A stretch of 53,652 nucleotides of DNA, from positions 1-53,652 of the forward strand of contig QNEM01000002.1 in assembly GCA_003645215.1 (NCBI GenBank), given 5' to 3'. Below the pieces are notes generated by a model. That model worked only from the letters and a program-made list of their open reading frames with translations, was not told the origin of the DNA and searched no databases. The translations under genes were made by a program, and so were the position numbers. This stretch comes from Gammaproteobacteria bacterium (GTDB lineage: Bacteria; Pseudomonadota; Gammaproteobacteria; Eutrophobiales; Eutrophobiaceae). Below are positions 1 through 8,450 of the stretch, in pieces; within the stretch, counting starts at the first letter, position 1; each line of letters opens with the position of its first letter.

Positions 1-1
1 G

Positions 2-646
2 GCATTTACCGGTCAGGCATTTATCACCACGGATCTGGATGATAATCAGATCACCGCTTTTCATCCGGGAGCCATGGATTATGCCCATGAGAACACGGTA
101 TTTGATGCAGAGGGGATAAGTATTGGCATAATTTCACCGGATGGGCGCGATGGCATGATTCAACATGCCAGTCAATTTGTAGAAGCAGATATTCCTTTTG
201 TGTTTGATCCCGGACAAGGTTTGCCTATGTTTACGGCAGAGGATCTTAAAAACTTTTTTAAACAGGCGACATGGATCACCGTGAATGATTATGAATGGCA
301 GATGATGCAGGAAAAGACTGATATGACTCCTCACGATGTTGCAGAGCTGGTAGATGCATTAATCGTGACCAAAGGTGGTGAAGGATCATTAATTTATACA
401 ACTGAAAAACGTTATGAAATACCCAGCGCCACACCATCAATACTTGAAGACCCTACAGGTTGTGGTGATGCCTATCGCGCAGGCCTGTTATATGGCCTGA
501 TGAATGATATGGACTGGGAAACCACAGGACGAATTGCCTCACTCATGGGCGCTATAAAAATTGAATGCCATGGCACGCAGAACCATTCGTTTACCATGGA
601 TGAATTCAAAGCTCGATTCAAAGAAGCCTTTGAACGGACTATGTGA
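2..646 (+). CDS. PfkB-family carbohydrate/nucleoside kinase (5' truncated)
   Basis: This is the C-terminal part of a ribokinase/PfkB-fold kinase, which transfers the ATP gamma-phosphate to a sugar or nucleoside hydroxyl. The frame is open from base 2 with no start, so the gene begins before the window. The motif DPTGCGDAYRAG (near 450-482) is the PfkB signature 2 with the catalytic Asp and anion-hole Gly residues. The usual GAGD reads GCGD here, as in adenosine-kinase-like proteobacterial members. A VTKGGEGS strand-loop lies just before it. The substrate cannot be assigned; adenosine or a sugar is possible. The stop codon lies at the edge of an inverted-repeat element that probably serves as its transcription end. 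Confidence 0.85.
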   Translation, partial: AFTGQAFITTDLDDNQITAFHPGAMDYAHENTVFDAEGISIGIISPDGRDGMIQHASQFVEADIPFVFDPGQGLPMFTAEDLKNFFKQATWITVNDYEWQMMQEKTDMTPHDVAELVDALIVTKGGEGSLIYTTEKRYEIPSATPSILEDPTGCGDAYRAGLLYGLMNDMDWETTGRIASLMGAIKIECHGTQNHSFTMDEFKARFKEAFERTM

Positions 647-713
647 AGCGTTAAAAGTGAAGAGTGAAACGCAATCTTAATACTTTTCACGTTTAACACT
701 TAACGTTTCACCT
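646..713. repeat. Inverted repeat of GTGAA-type heptads, copy 1
   Basis: The sequence after the kinase stop holds GTGAAGAGTGAAACG-like heptads facing ACTTTTCACGTTTAAC and CGTTTCAC. The GTGAAACG at 664-671 pairs with CGTTTCAC at 704-711. Related elements lie at 20957-20998 and 38116-38219, always just after a gene. It probably forms a hairpin at the transcript end, although it lacks a classical T-run. Confidence 0.6.
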
Positions 714-801
714 TATGGTTTTCTGCTCCCGTCCGCGCTTATAGTGCACGAAGTCGATACATACTGTGCATTCACCTATATCTCGATCAACATCGGCTTA
801 G

Positions 802-815
802 TTGATCTAAATCAA
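802..815. promoter_or_regulatory. FNR/ANR-type box upstream of the HhH protein and ppk2
   Basis: TTGATCTAAATCAA is a perfect match to the FNR/ANR/DNR consensus TTGAT-N4-ATCAA. It lies 115 bp upstream of the start of the lysine-tailed HhH gene, in a gene-free stretch (647-929). A weak -10-like TACTAG follows at 834-839. The same motif occurs before ppk1, the nptA-like gene and the CHAD operon. Binding by a Crp/FNR-family protein is inferred. Confidence 0.7.
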
Positions 816-929
816 TTCATTTTTGTGTGACTCTACTAGTCTCGTATGTATGTGCCTCCAGTTTATATAGCTGGGAAGGGCGGGTGTGATGGATGTTCTG
901 TCTTTATTAATAATAGGAGATCATTGATT

Positions 930-1271
930 ATGACAGTACCAGTTATTGAGATAAGTGGAATAGGACCAAAAGCAGCGGAATATCTAAGAAATAACGGGAT
1001 TTTTACTGCTGAGGACTTGCTCAAAGATGGCATTAACTGTCTACAGCAGGTACCGGGGTTTGGTAAAAACAGGGCAGAACAAATACTGGAAGTAATTACT
1101 GTCACGCTCGGTCTTGGCGGTAAAAAATCCAGCGCAAAGCCTGACAAGAAAAAGAAGAAAAAAAGCAAAGATAAAAATAAGAAAAAGTCCGGCAAGAGAA
1201 AGTCTGGCAAGGATAAGAAAAAAAGAGATAAGAAAGGTAAGAAGAAGGATAAGAAAAAAAAGAAAAAGTAA
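930..1271 (+). CDS. Helix-hairpin-helix protein with poly-lysine tail
   Basis: This 113-residue protein has two parts. Residues 1-60 carry two helix-hairpin-helix motifs (GIGPKAAEYL and GFGKNRAEQIL), a nonspecific DNA-backbone binding fold. The last 51 residues are about 60% lysine with scattered Ser, Asp, Gly and Arg. The start at 930 is preferred over one at 846 because AATAGGAGA sits just upstream and the protein then begins directly with the HhH fold. It lies 66 bp before ppk2 in the same direction, behind a perfect FNR-type box. No named family is recognised. The tail resembles histone-H1-like bacterial proteins such as AlgP. The tail and the neighbours suggest binding of DNA and/or polyphosphate, which is inference. 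Confidence 0.8.
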   Translation: MTVPVIEISGIGPKAAEYLRNNGIFTAEDLLKDGINCLQQVPGFGKNRAEQILEVITVTLGLGGKKSSAKPDKKKKKKSKDKNKKKSGKRKSGKDKKKRDKKGKKKDKKKKKK

Positions 1272-1337
1272 AGTAAGGTAGAAATTCTAAAAGTCATAGC
1301 TAACACATTAATAAACAGAGATCCTGGGAGATTGAAC

Positions 1338-2222
1338 ATGCCAAAAAATAAAGGCAATAATGCTGAGGCAAACATGAAGGATAAAGTGGACGAAGGGATC
1401 ATGACAGATGGTGAAGTTGATCCAAAACTGCTTGCAAGGAAAAAGAAAAAGCTACCGACGGAATTCTACGAAAAGGAATTGTTCAGGCTTCAGGTAGAAA
1501 TGGTAAAACTTCAGGAATGGATCAAGGAGAAAGACCTGAAGGTTGTGGTTATATTTGAAGGACGTGATGCAGCAGGAAAGGGTGGTGTCATAAAGCGCAT
1601 CACAGAGCATCTGAACCCTCGCGTCTGTCGTATAGCAGCATTACCTGCCCCATCGGAACGGGAAAAAACCCAATGGTACTTCGAGCGATACACTAATTAT
1701 TTGCCATCTGCAGGCGAGATGGTTTTGTTTGACCGTAGCTGGTACAACCGGGCAGGGGTAGAGGTAGTGATGGGATTTTGTACCGATGATGAACACCAGG
1801 AATTTCTGCGTTCCTGCCCGGAATTTGAGCGCATGCTGGTTCGATCCGGGATTATCCTGATTAAGTACTGGTTCTCTGTCAGTCATGGGGAACAGGAAAA
1901 ACGTTTTCAGGGCCGTAGAAAGCAACGGCACAAGTATTGGAAACTAAGTCCCATGGATATGGAATCCAGGGCACGCTGGAAAGAATATTCCAAGGCCAAG
2001 GATGAGATGTTTGCCCATACTGATATCAAGCAGGCACCCTGGTACGTTGTACCGTCGGACGACAAGAAGCGTGCACGACTCAACTGCATGGCACATCTGT
2101 TAAGTATGATCCCGTATGAGGATCTGGTGCCGGAAATTCCGAAACTACCGGCCCTGGGTGATATAGGTGGATATGTTCGCTCGCCTATGCACGATCAGAC
2201 GTTTGTCCCGGAGCTATACTAG
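1338..2222 (+). CDS. ppk2: Polyphosphate kinase 2 (PPK2 family)
   Basis: PPK2 enzymes move phosphate between polyphosphate and nucleoside di- or monophosphates, typically making GTP or ATP from polyP. The 294-residue protein has the Walker A loop GRDAAGKGG, the following RITEHLNPR segment, and the Walker B/lid region FDRSWYNRAGVE. The length fits a single-domain class I PPK2. The ATG at 1338 follows GGGAG at 1326-1330; a TTG two codons earlier is less likely. About 45 charged, Lys-rich residues precede the core. It is probably co-transcribed with the upstream HhH/poly-Lys gene and converges on the PiT permease gene. Nucleotide preference (ADP/GDP or AMP) cannot be told. Confidence 0.93.
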   Translation: MPKNKGNNAEANMKDKVDEGIMTDGEVDPKLLARKKKKLPTEFYEKELFRLQVEMVKLQEWIKEKDLKVVVIFEGRDAAGKGGVIKRITEHLNPRVCRIAALPAPSEREKTQWYFERYTNYLPSAGEMVLFDRSWYNRAGVEVVMGFCTDDEHQEFLRSCPEFERMLVRSGIILIKYWFSVSHGEQEKRFQGRRKQRHKYWKLSPMDMESRARWKEYSKAKDEMFAHTDIKQAPWYVVPSDDKKRARLNCMAHLLSMIPYEDLVPEIPKLPALGDIGGYVRSPMHDQTFVPELY

Positions 2223-2248
2223 GGAACCGTAAAGAAAACCGGCATATC

Positions 2249-3691
2249 TCACATAAAGAATAGCCGGAGGCCATAAAAGAACGCAATAGCAAGCGCAGCA
2301 CCGGCCGGTATCGTAATCACCCATGAGATAATAATCTCCCGGACGATGCTGAAATTAACAGCGCCAATACCACGGGCGAGACCAACACCGAGAACAGCTC
2401 CAACGAGGGTGTGGGTCGTCGAGATCGGCAGGCCAAGCTTGGTCGCTATAACAATAGTCGTGGCAGCACCGAACTCTGCGCAGAATCCCCTGGTAGGGGT
2501 AAGTTGGGTGATCTTATGACCAATTGTTTCCATTACCCTCCAGCCCCAGGTCGCGAGTCCGATAACAATACCGATACCTCCAAGACCGAGCACCCACAGG
2601 GGAACTGGTGATTCTGCAGCGATACTGGCCCCTCCCGCCATGGCAACGGATATAACCGCCGACATGGGTCCGATTGCATTAGCAACGTCATTTGCCCCAT
2701 GGGCAAAAGCAACTAATGAGGCACTCAGGATCTGAAGATAGACAAAAAGTTTTTCTACCCTTTGATACTCTACGGTATTGGTATGGAATTCATATTTTCG
2801 TTGAGACTCGAAGCGAAGCCGTTTGACTTCGTCTAAGGTATCAGAGAGTTCTCTTTTCATACGTTTTGGTGCAGTAGAATGTACTCGCTCGAGATGTTTA
2901 ATCGCTTTTTCAAGCGCCTTTACGACGCTGGGGTCAGTTACAGCCTCTTGATCATCTTGTTTATCTTCCCCTTCCTGATCTGGCATTAGCGATACCAGCC
3001 ATAGACTAATCAGTGATGCAAGCAGACCTACACCCATGGCAACAACAAGGGCTTCTGGCAGATTTAGATCTAGATTCAGGTTCTTCAGGCCTTTAAAGAC
3101 CAGTGCCAGTGACAATATCGCGAAAACAGTAAAAACAATATAGGGCGCTAACTTTTTTGCAGCTCGAAGTGGATGGTGTTTAAAAAAGATGTGGCGTAAC
3201 AAGAGACGAAAGATGAGGTAGGAAATGATACCACTGAGTAGTGGTGAGACGATCCAGCTCAGGGCTATTTGTCCAACCATGTCCCAATGGACGGCAGAAA
3301 TTCCACCGTAAGCAACACCAAAACCGATCACAGCACCAACAATAGAGTGAGTTGTCGATACCGGCCATCCTTTCAGTGATGCAAATTGTAGCCAAACACC
3401 GGCAGCCAGGAGGGCAGCAAGCATACCGAGCATGAACGACAGGCCGTCACCGGCAAAGAGTGCAGGATCCACGATCCCCTTACGTACCGTCTCAGAGACA
3501 TGCGAGCCGGCCAGGAACGCCCCGCTGAATTCCAGGATTGCGGCTAAAATAACCGCACGGCGTATGGTCAGTGCACCGGAACCGACCGAGGTACCCATGG
3601 CATTGGCGACATCATTGGCACCAATGCCCCAGGCCATATAAAGCCCGAAAATAATTGCCAGGACAAGGATAATGAGAAACTGCGTTTCCAT
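2249..3691 (-). CDS. pit: PiT-family inorganic phosphate transporter
   Basis: This is a low-affinity phosphate (metal-phosphate) permease of the inner membrane. The 480-residue protein has the two inverted PiT signature repeats, GANDVANAMGTSVGSGALT near the N-terminus and AHGANDVANAIGP near residue 330. About ten membrane segments flank a charged cytoplasmic loop (roughly residues 235-310). It is the last gene of a minus-strand run CHAD-ppx-DUF47-pit, 47 bp after the DUF47 gene, a widespread PiT pairing. In a polyP locus it would supply phosphate for storage or export it when polyP is degraded. It lacks a strong ribosome site. Confidence 0.93.
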   Translation of the reverse strand: METQFLIILVLAIIFGLYMAWGIGANDVANAMGTSVGSGALTIRRAVILAAILEFSGAFLAGSHVSETVRKGIVDPALFAGDGLSFMLGMLAALLAAGVWLQFASLKGWPVSTTHSIVGAVIGFGVAYGGISAVHWDMVGQIALSWIVSPLLSGIISYLIFRLLLRHIFFKHHPLRAAKKLAPYIVFTVFAILSLALVFKGLKNLNLDLNLPEALVVAMGVGLLASLISLWLVSLMPDQEGEDKQDDQEAVTDPSVVKALEKAIKHLERVHSTAPKRMKRELSDTLDEVKRLRFESQRKYEFHTNTVEYQRVEKLFVYLQILSASLVAFAHGANDVANAIGPMSAVISVAMAGGASIAAESPVPLWVLGLGGIGIVIGLATWGWRVMETIGHKITQLTPTRGFCAEFGAATTIVIATKLGLPISTTHTLVGAVLGVGLARGIGAVNFSIVREIIISWVITIPAGAALAIAFFYGLRLFFM

Positions 3692-3738
3692 TGCTTAATC
3701 GTTATGTCTGATTGTGTTGATTATTTACTGGATGTAAT

Positions 3739-4413
3739 TTAATGGGATTCAAGTGTCATGCGAACCGAAGATGTAAGTTCCTCACATCGATCCGCGAGAC
3801 GTGCAACTTGCCTGATAATGCTGGTCCACAGGAAAAAATCACCGTGTGATATATCATCCTCGTGTGCCAGCATACTGCGTAACAATTCTCTCTGGATGAC
3901 ATCTGTTTCGTACTCTTTGTGTGCGACCTTGTCGACGAGTTCCTGGACGGTCTGTGCCTGAATACCACCAAAACCTGTTTCCAGAAGTTCGTCCAACTGG
4001 GCAATGACGCTGTGTGTCAATGTAAATGCTTCAAGGCTTTTGCTTACCAGGTCATTGAAGCCTGTTTCAAATCCTTCAAAGGTGTTGGCCTGCTTGAAGG
4101 TGAGTAACACAGCGAGATTCTCGGCACGGTTCGCTATGCTGTCCTGAACCTTGAGTATACGCAGGAGGTTCGCACGATCGACAGGCATAAATATGCCTCG
4201 CGGTAGATTGTTACGTATATCGTGTTTAATAAGATCTGCGGCGTGCTCCAGACGCGAGATTTTTTTTGCGAGAGATTTGACTTCAGACTTATCCTGACGA
4301 TGGTAGGCATCTATTATCTCCGGAATTTTAGCCACACATTCAGCCACTTTTTCCATATGCATTTGTAATGGAACAAAGGGAGATCGGCCAAAAACTTTTG
4401 CTATGCTACGCAT
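3739..4413 (-). CDS. PhoU-like DUF47 family phosphate transport regulator
   Basis: This 224-residue, all-helical protein belongs to the DUF47/TIGR00153 family, distant PhoU relatives coupled to PiT permeases. It opens with the family pattern RSIAKVFGRSPF and contains helices rich in Glu and His that may bind metal (KKISRLEHAADLIKHDIR). There are no membrane segments, so it should act in the cytoplasm, gating or regulating the Pit permease encoded 47 bp downstream. A strong GAGGAG ribosome site precedes the ATG. The gene follows ppx by 53 bp in the same operon. Confidence 0.9.
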   Translation of the reverse strand: MRSIAKVFGRSPFVPLQMHMEKVAECVAKIPEIIDAYHRQDKSEVKSLAKKISRLEHAADLIKHDIRNNLPRGIFMPVDRANLLRILKVQDSIANRAENLAVLLTFKQANTFEGFETGFNDLVSKSLEAFTLTHSVIAQLDELLETGFGGIQAQTVQELVDKVAHKEYETDVIQRELLRSMLAHEDDISHGDFFLWTSIIRQVARLADRCEELTSSVRMTLESH

Positions 4414-4466
4414 GGTAGTGCTCCTCTATACAGGGATGAACGACATACAAGATTACAAGTATGGTA

Positions 4467-6005
4467 CTATTTTTCAAATTGGTCACTAGAAACATTATTA
4501 CTGGACTCTTCATTAATTTTCAGCTTGTAAGCTGTTGCAGAGACATAAGCAGCTTCTGTTTCAATATCTATCTCTGTTAATGGATGGTCATCAAGCCAGT
4601 TTTCAGGAAAAATAATCTTTAAATAATTATTCCCTGCTTTAAGTTTAAATTCTGGCAGTGCATCGGAAGATCTGCTGCGATGCAGGAGGATTGAAAACCT
4701 GACAATGATACACAAGCGCAGTATTCGATCGATATTATTTTCCGACATAGATTGAATTTCTTCTAATGGAAATTTGCGCCGATGGCTACGTACCAAAATG
4801 GCAAGTTCTGCCTGTGTCTGCCTTGAAAAGCCAGGCATATCAGAATGGTTTATCAGATATGCTCCATGCCTGTGATACTGGCTGTGAGCAACTGCAATTC
4901 CTATTTGATGTAATCTGATTGCCCATTTGATTAATTTCAGATCCTGCTTCTTGTCAAGTTGCCAATCAGCTTGTACTTGATCAAAACAATTCCTGGCAGT
5001 TATTTCTATTAATTTTACATGGTCTATATCTACAGAATAGCGGGCCATAAAATTATTAACTGTTGCGACCCGAACATCCTTGTTTTGAACCCTGCCTATC
5101 AAATCATGCAGTAAGCCCTCTCGTAGTGCCCCATCAGAAATAGATATTGATTCCAGATCGAGTGCCTCAAACACAGCAGATAATACCGCAACACCTCCAG
5201 GCAATATGGACTTCTGATTATTTGGAATAGATTCAAATCTGAGTTTCTTGATATGGCCTGCATTTATCATAACATCTGTTAATTTATCCAGAGATTCCCT
5301 GGTAATGCCAACATCACACCAGGATTTTTCCATGGCTATCTCATTTATTCTCAGGACTGCACCTGATGCTCCAAGCGCAACTTCCCATCCCATATTTTTA
5401 TATATTGTTCCTATTGTCTCCAGCTCCTGTCGACAGTGTAAAATAGCCTTGCACATTTTCTTTGCCGTGATTTCCCCATCATTGAAATAACGTTTGCTGA
5501 CACTGACAGAGCCCATATAAAGGCTTTCAGACAATATTGGCTCATAGCCCTGGCCAATAATGATTTCTGTACTACCACCGCCGATGTCAACAACAAGACA
5601 CTTTTTATTGTCCTGGAAAGCAGAATGAGCCACTCCCAGAAAAATTAACCGGGCTTCCTCAATACCTGAAATGATTTCTATCGGATGATCCAGTGCCAGT
5701 CTGGCTTTGTTTAAAAAAATATTACTATTGATTGCCAGTCGTAGGGCATTGGTTCCGACAGCATGTACATTCTCGTGAGGAATCTCATTTATCCTTTGAC
5801 CAAACCTCTCTAAAGCCTTCAGGGCATCTTCCATGGTTTCATCGCTAAGCATATTATGCTTATCAAGGCCACCAGCAAGTCTGACCGTGTCTTTAATGCG
5901 ATCAATTACCTGAATTTGATTATTATCGTTCTTGGCAACGATCATATGAAAGCTGTTTGAGCCTAAGTCGATAGCAGCATATATGTTGGGTTCAGATAGT
6001 GACAT
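4467..6005 (-). CDS. ppx: Exopolyphosphatase, Ppx/GppA family
   Basis: It hydrolyses terminal phosphates from polyphosphate and possibly pppGpp. The 512-residue protein has the actin-like ASKHA fold: phosphate-1 loop AAIDLGSNSFHMIVA at residues 10-24, phosphate-2 loop VVDIGGGSTEIIIG near 145, and the C-terminal helical HD-like part seen in long Ppx proteins. It lies 20 bp after the CHAD gene and 53 bp before the DUF47 gene, so the four genes look like one operon. Ppx rather than GppA is favoured by full length and by the polyP context, but the two cannot be separated by eye. Confidence 0.92.
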   Translation of the reverse strand: MSLSEPNIYAAIDLGSNSFHMIVAKNDNNQIQVIDRIKDTVRLAGGLDKHNMLSDETMEDALKALERFGQRINEIPHENVHAVGTNALRLAINSNIFLNKARLALDHPIEIISGIEEARLIFLGVAHSAFQDNKKCLVVDIGGGSTEIIIGQGYEPILSESLYMGSVSVSKRYFNDGEITAKKMCKAILHCRQELETIGTIYKNMGWEVALGASGAVLRINEIAMEKSWCDVGITRESLDKLTDVMINAGHIKKLRFESIPNNQKSILPGGVAVLSAVFEALDLESISISDGALREGLLHDLIGRVQNKDVRVATVNNFMARYSVDIDHVKLIEITARNCFDQVQADWQLDKKQDLKLIKWAIRLHQIGIAVAHSQYHRHGAYLINHSDMPGFSRQTQAELAILVRSHRRKFPLEEIQSMSENNIDRILRLCIIVRFSILLHRSRSSDALPEFKLKAGNNYLKIIFPENWLDDHPLTEIDIETEAAYVSATAYKLKINEESSNNVSSDQFEK

Positions 6006-6025
6006 TTATATAAATAGCAGGAGGT

Positions 6026-7651
6026 TTAATGTTTAACCAGGCTGGCCTTTGTTTTAGATACTTGTCCGATAGTACTATGTAATTTCCGCTGAGATGCAAT
6101 AATATTTTTGTATAGTACAGAATTTGATGGTGACGAAAATTTCCTGAATTTTACATCAAATGCTGATCTTACCTTTTTATTACGTATTGCGAGTCTTGTC
6201 ACCAGCATCTCTATTGCCTTTCTGGTCTCCAGGTCTATTCCAGTTTCATTTTCCATGTCTGATATAAAATGCTGTAATGAATCCTGCTGCACCTGTAAAT
6301 CCTGAAACTCCCCCAGATTGTCCTGCAGATCTTTCAGGTTTCCTATTAATTTTCGCATTTTGTTTTCAGGATAAAGGTTCTGAAAAAATTCATTCAGATA
6401 ACGTAGTTTTTTACATGTCTTACGCAATTCATGAAGTAAGGTAGCAGGAGAATCAGCAACGATGATATTGCCCTCTTTGTATGCCTTGCGGTAGGCACGC
6501 CAGACATGTTCACTGGCAACATTAACAATAGGCAGGTTTGCATTCTTTAGCATTGAATGCTTCGGAGCAGGGGTCTTGAGAAATTTTTCCCAGTCCTGTT
6601 TGAGTTTACGATAACGTACACTGTTCAGGACCTTTACAAGCTGATCATGCTCTTTATGCCTGTGCCGTTGCAGGAACTCGTATAAGGGGGTAATGTCTTC
6701 ACGTACATCTGCCGGTAATTTCTTTTTATATTCATTAAATGACAACAGATAAACATCCATATCACGAGCGGGTCCGCTTACTTCACCAAGCCAGGCAAAA
6801 TCCCTTTTGAACCTTGTTATCCGACGTTTGGGTAATACATTTCTGATTTGACTCAACAAAGAACGGGTGCGACGAACCGCAACGCGGAAATCATGCAGAA
6901 ATTCTGAATCAATGTCTTCTATGATCCCGTTTTCGTTATCTTTCATGGTTTCCAGTAATTGGTAGAAAATATTTTTAACTGCTGTATCTGCACGCTGATC
7001 AGGATCGCTTACTGTTATTATTTGAAGTTTTCTTCCCGGTTCCTTTGCATAATGTTTCAAGGTGGTGATAAGCGGGTCATCAGACAATGGGACAAGATGG
7101 CACTCTTTCTGTAATAAGCGACATGCTTTTTTTATTACCCCTTTATTACCCTTGATTGGGTATAAATGAACGCGCTTGCCAATATTTATATTGCTTTGAT
7201 TATTTTTTACGCAATCATCTTTAGATGGGCAATCACGCTGAAATTCTATACGTAATATGATCTTTCCCTGATCATCATGGACATACGCAATGTGAATACG
7301 CGTAGCAACAGTAGCAACCGGTAACAGGGCACGAAACTCCAATATTTTCTCAAGCTTTGTCTTGATGTCCGATTCTCCCAGATCCCAGACAAATCCTGGA
7401 ATTTGGTCAATTGGGCACCTGCCGTACACTTGTTCTGCTCCCAGTGGACGCCAGGTGAGCCAATTTCCTATCTCATCCATAGCTGATTCCAATACACTAC
7501 CTGCACTGAATATTCGCCAGTCGAATGTATCCAGATAGGTACGGGTAATTACATTAGGCTCCTGAAATTGCAGATTGAGATTTTGCTTCAAAAAAGCCTC
7601 CACCTGCCTGATGGAACCATTCCTGGGTATCTTGAAGATAGTTGTTTTCAC
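6026..7651 (-). CDS. CHAD-domain protein with degenerate CYTH-like N-terminus
   Basis: CHAD domains are His-rich helical bundles that bind polyphosphate. In this 541-residue protein the CHAD part spans about residues 220-510: HDFRVAVRRTRSLL near 255, and LRKTCKKLRYLNEFF and LKDLQDNLGEFQDLQ near 410-450. Residues 1-200 look like an eroded CYTH (triphosphate tunnel) domain: YLDTFDWRIFSAGS, a WLTWR strand and an FRALLPVATVATR strand resemble it, but several of the usual paired acidic and basic strand residues are not obvious. The start is GTG; an in-frame TAA two codons upstream excludes any earlier start. It heads the CHAD-ppx-DUF47-pit run behind an FNR-like box. Confidence 0.88.
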   Translation of the reverse strand: MKTTIFKIPRNGSIRQVEAFLKQNLNLQFQEPNVITRTYLDTFDWRIFSAGSVLESAMDEIGNWLTWRPLGAEQVYGRCPIDQIPGFVWDLGESDIKTKLEKILEFRALLPVATVATRIHIAYVHDDQGKIILRIEFQRDCPSKDDCVKNNQSNINIGKRVHLYPIKGNKGVIKKACRLLQKECHLVPLSDDPLITTLKHYAKEPGRKLQIITVSDPDQRADTAVKNIFYQLLETMKDNENGIIEDIDSEFLHDFRVAVRRTRSLLSQIRNVLPKRRITRFKRDFAWLGEVSGPARDMDVYLLSFNEYKKKLPADVREDITPLYEFLQRHRHKEHDQLVKVLNSVRYRKLKQDWEKFLKTPAPKHSMLKNANLPIVNVASEHVWRAYRKAYKEGNIIVADSPATLLHELRKTCKKLRYLNEFFQNLYPENKMRKLIGNLKDLQDNLGEFQDLQVQQDSLQHFISDMENETGIDLETRKAIEMLVTRLAIRNKKVRSAFDVKFRKFSSPSNSVLYKNIIASQRKLHSTIGQVSKTKASLVKH

Positions 7652-7743
7652 AGCTTATTCTTTATATGAAAATTGGCAATCCACACAAAACTCCTTAACT
7701 GGATATATAGCTGGAAGATTAAGTAATTTCTGTTGTTTTTTCA

Positions 7744-7757
7744 TTGACCTGAATCAA
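7744..7757. promoter_or_regulatory. FNR/ANR-type box between the CHAD operon and sixA
   Basis: TTGACCTGAATCAA (TTGATTCAGGTCAA on the minus strand) differs from TTGAT-N4-ATCAA at one position. It sits in the 237-bp divergent intergenic region, about 100 bp from the CHAD start and 138 bp from sixA. A weak -10-like TACTTA lies near 7720-7725 on the minus strand, which fits activation of the CHAD-ppx-DUF47-pit run slightly better than sixA. No other clear signal was seen in this region. Confidence 0.55.
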
Positions 7758-7888
7758 CATCATGCCAAACACTACCGAAAAGTGCCTTGTTAAGCCCCTC
7801 TACGTGTGTTTCCTCACGTTCAGGCAAAAGTTGGAAAGTGTAGAATATCAGGTAATATTGACCTGTTTAAAATTGCAATAGGCAAACA

Positions 7889-8407
7889 ATGAAACGCAGC
7901 CTACTTATCATGCGTCATGGGAAATCTGACTGGAATACCGACAGTCACTCAGACTTCGAACGCCCACTTGCTAAACGTGGCCAGAAAGCAGTGAAGCGTA
8001 TTGGCCAATGGCTAATACAGCAGAAATTGACCCCCGACCACATCATCAGTTCTCCAGCCAATCGCGCACAACAAACAGCAATCGGAATATGCCGGAAACT
8101 AAAGCTTGCCGAATCAAGCATTACCTGGGAGTCGAGGATTTATGGAGCAGAAATGCAAACACTACTCGATGTGCTGGCTGCATGCCCAGCAGAGAAACAG
8201 AGGGTCATGTTAATCGGTCATAATCCTGGTCTTGAGATGTTGCTTCGCTATCTTGCAGTTGACACATTTGAAACCTCTCATGGTCACAATCCCATGCCCA
8301 CTGCAGCACTGGCTTCCCTGGATATGCCGGATAACTGGGAGGATTTAGATGCGGGTGCCGGGGAACTGATTTCTATTATCTACCCCCGTGAACTTGCAGA
8401 TATCTAA
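7889..8407 (+). CDS. sixA: Phosphohistidine phosphatase SixA
   Basis: SixA is a short histidine-phosphatase-superfamily enzyme that dephosphorylates phosphohistidine on Hpt domains or PTS proteins. The 172-residue protein starts with the catalytic RHG motif (LLIMRHGKSDWN, residues 6-17), has SSPANRAQQTA with the second phosphate-binding Arg, and LIGHNPGLEMLL carrying the second catalytic His. It is divergent from the CHAD operon and convergent with ppk1. SixA genes often sit near CHAD/ppk genes, perhaps because PPK1 works through a phosphohistidine; that link is inference. Confidence 0.92.
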   Translation: MKRSLLIMRHGKSDWNTDSHSDFERPLAKRGQKAVKRIGQWLIQQKLTPDHIISSPANRAQQTAIGICRKLKLAESSITWESRIYGAEMQTLLDVLAACPAEKQRVMLIGHNPGLEMLLRYLAVDTFETSHGHNPMPTAALASLDMPDNWEDLDAGAGELISIIYPRELADI

Positions 8408-8450
8408 TATTCCCTTTAACTAAAATATAATAGAAATCTCTGTTTAATAT

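Noticed and set aside
863..1402. 179-codon minus-strand frame opposite the HhH/poly-Lys gene
   Set aside because: Its Phe/Leu-rich product is only the complement of the Lys codons; the plus-strand gene has a ribosome site and a real domain.
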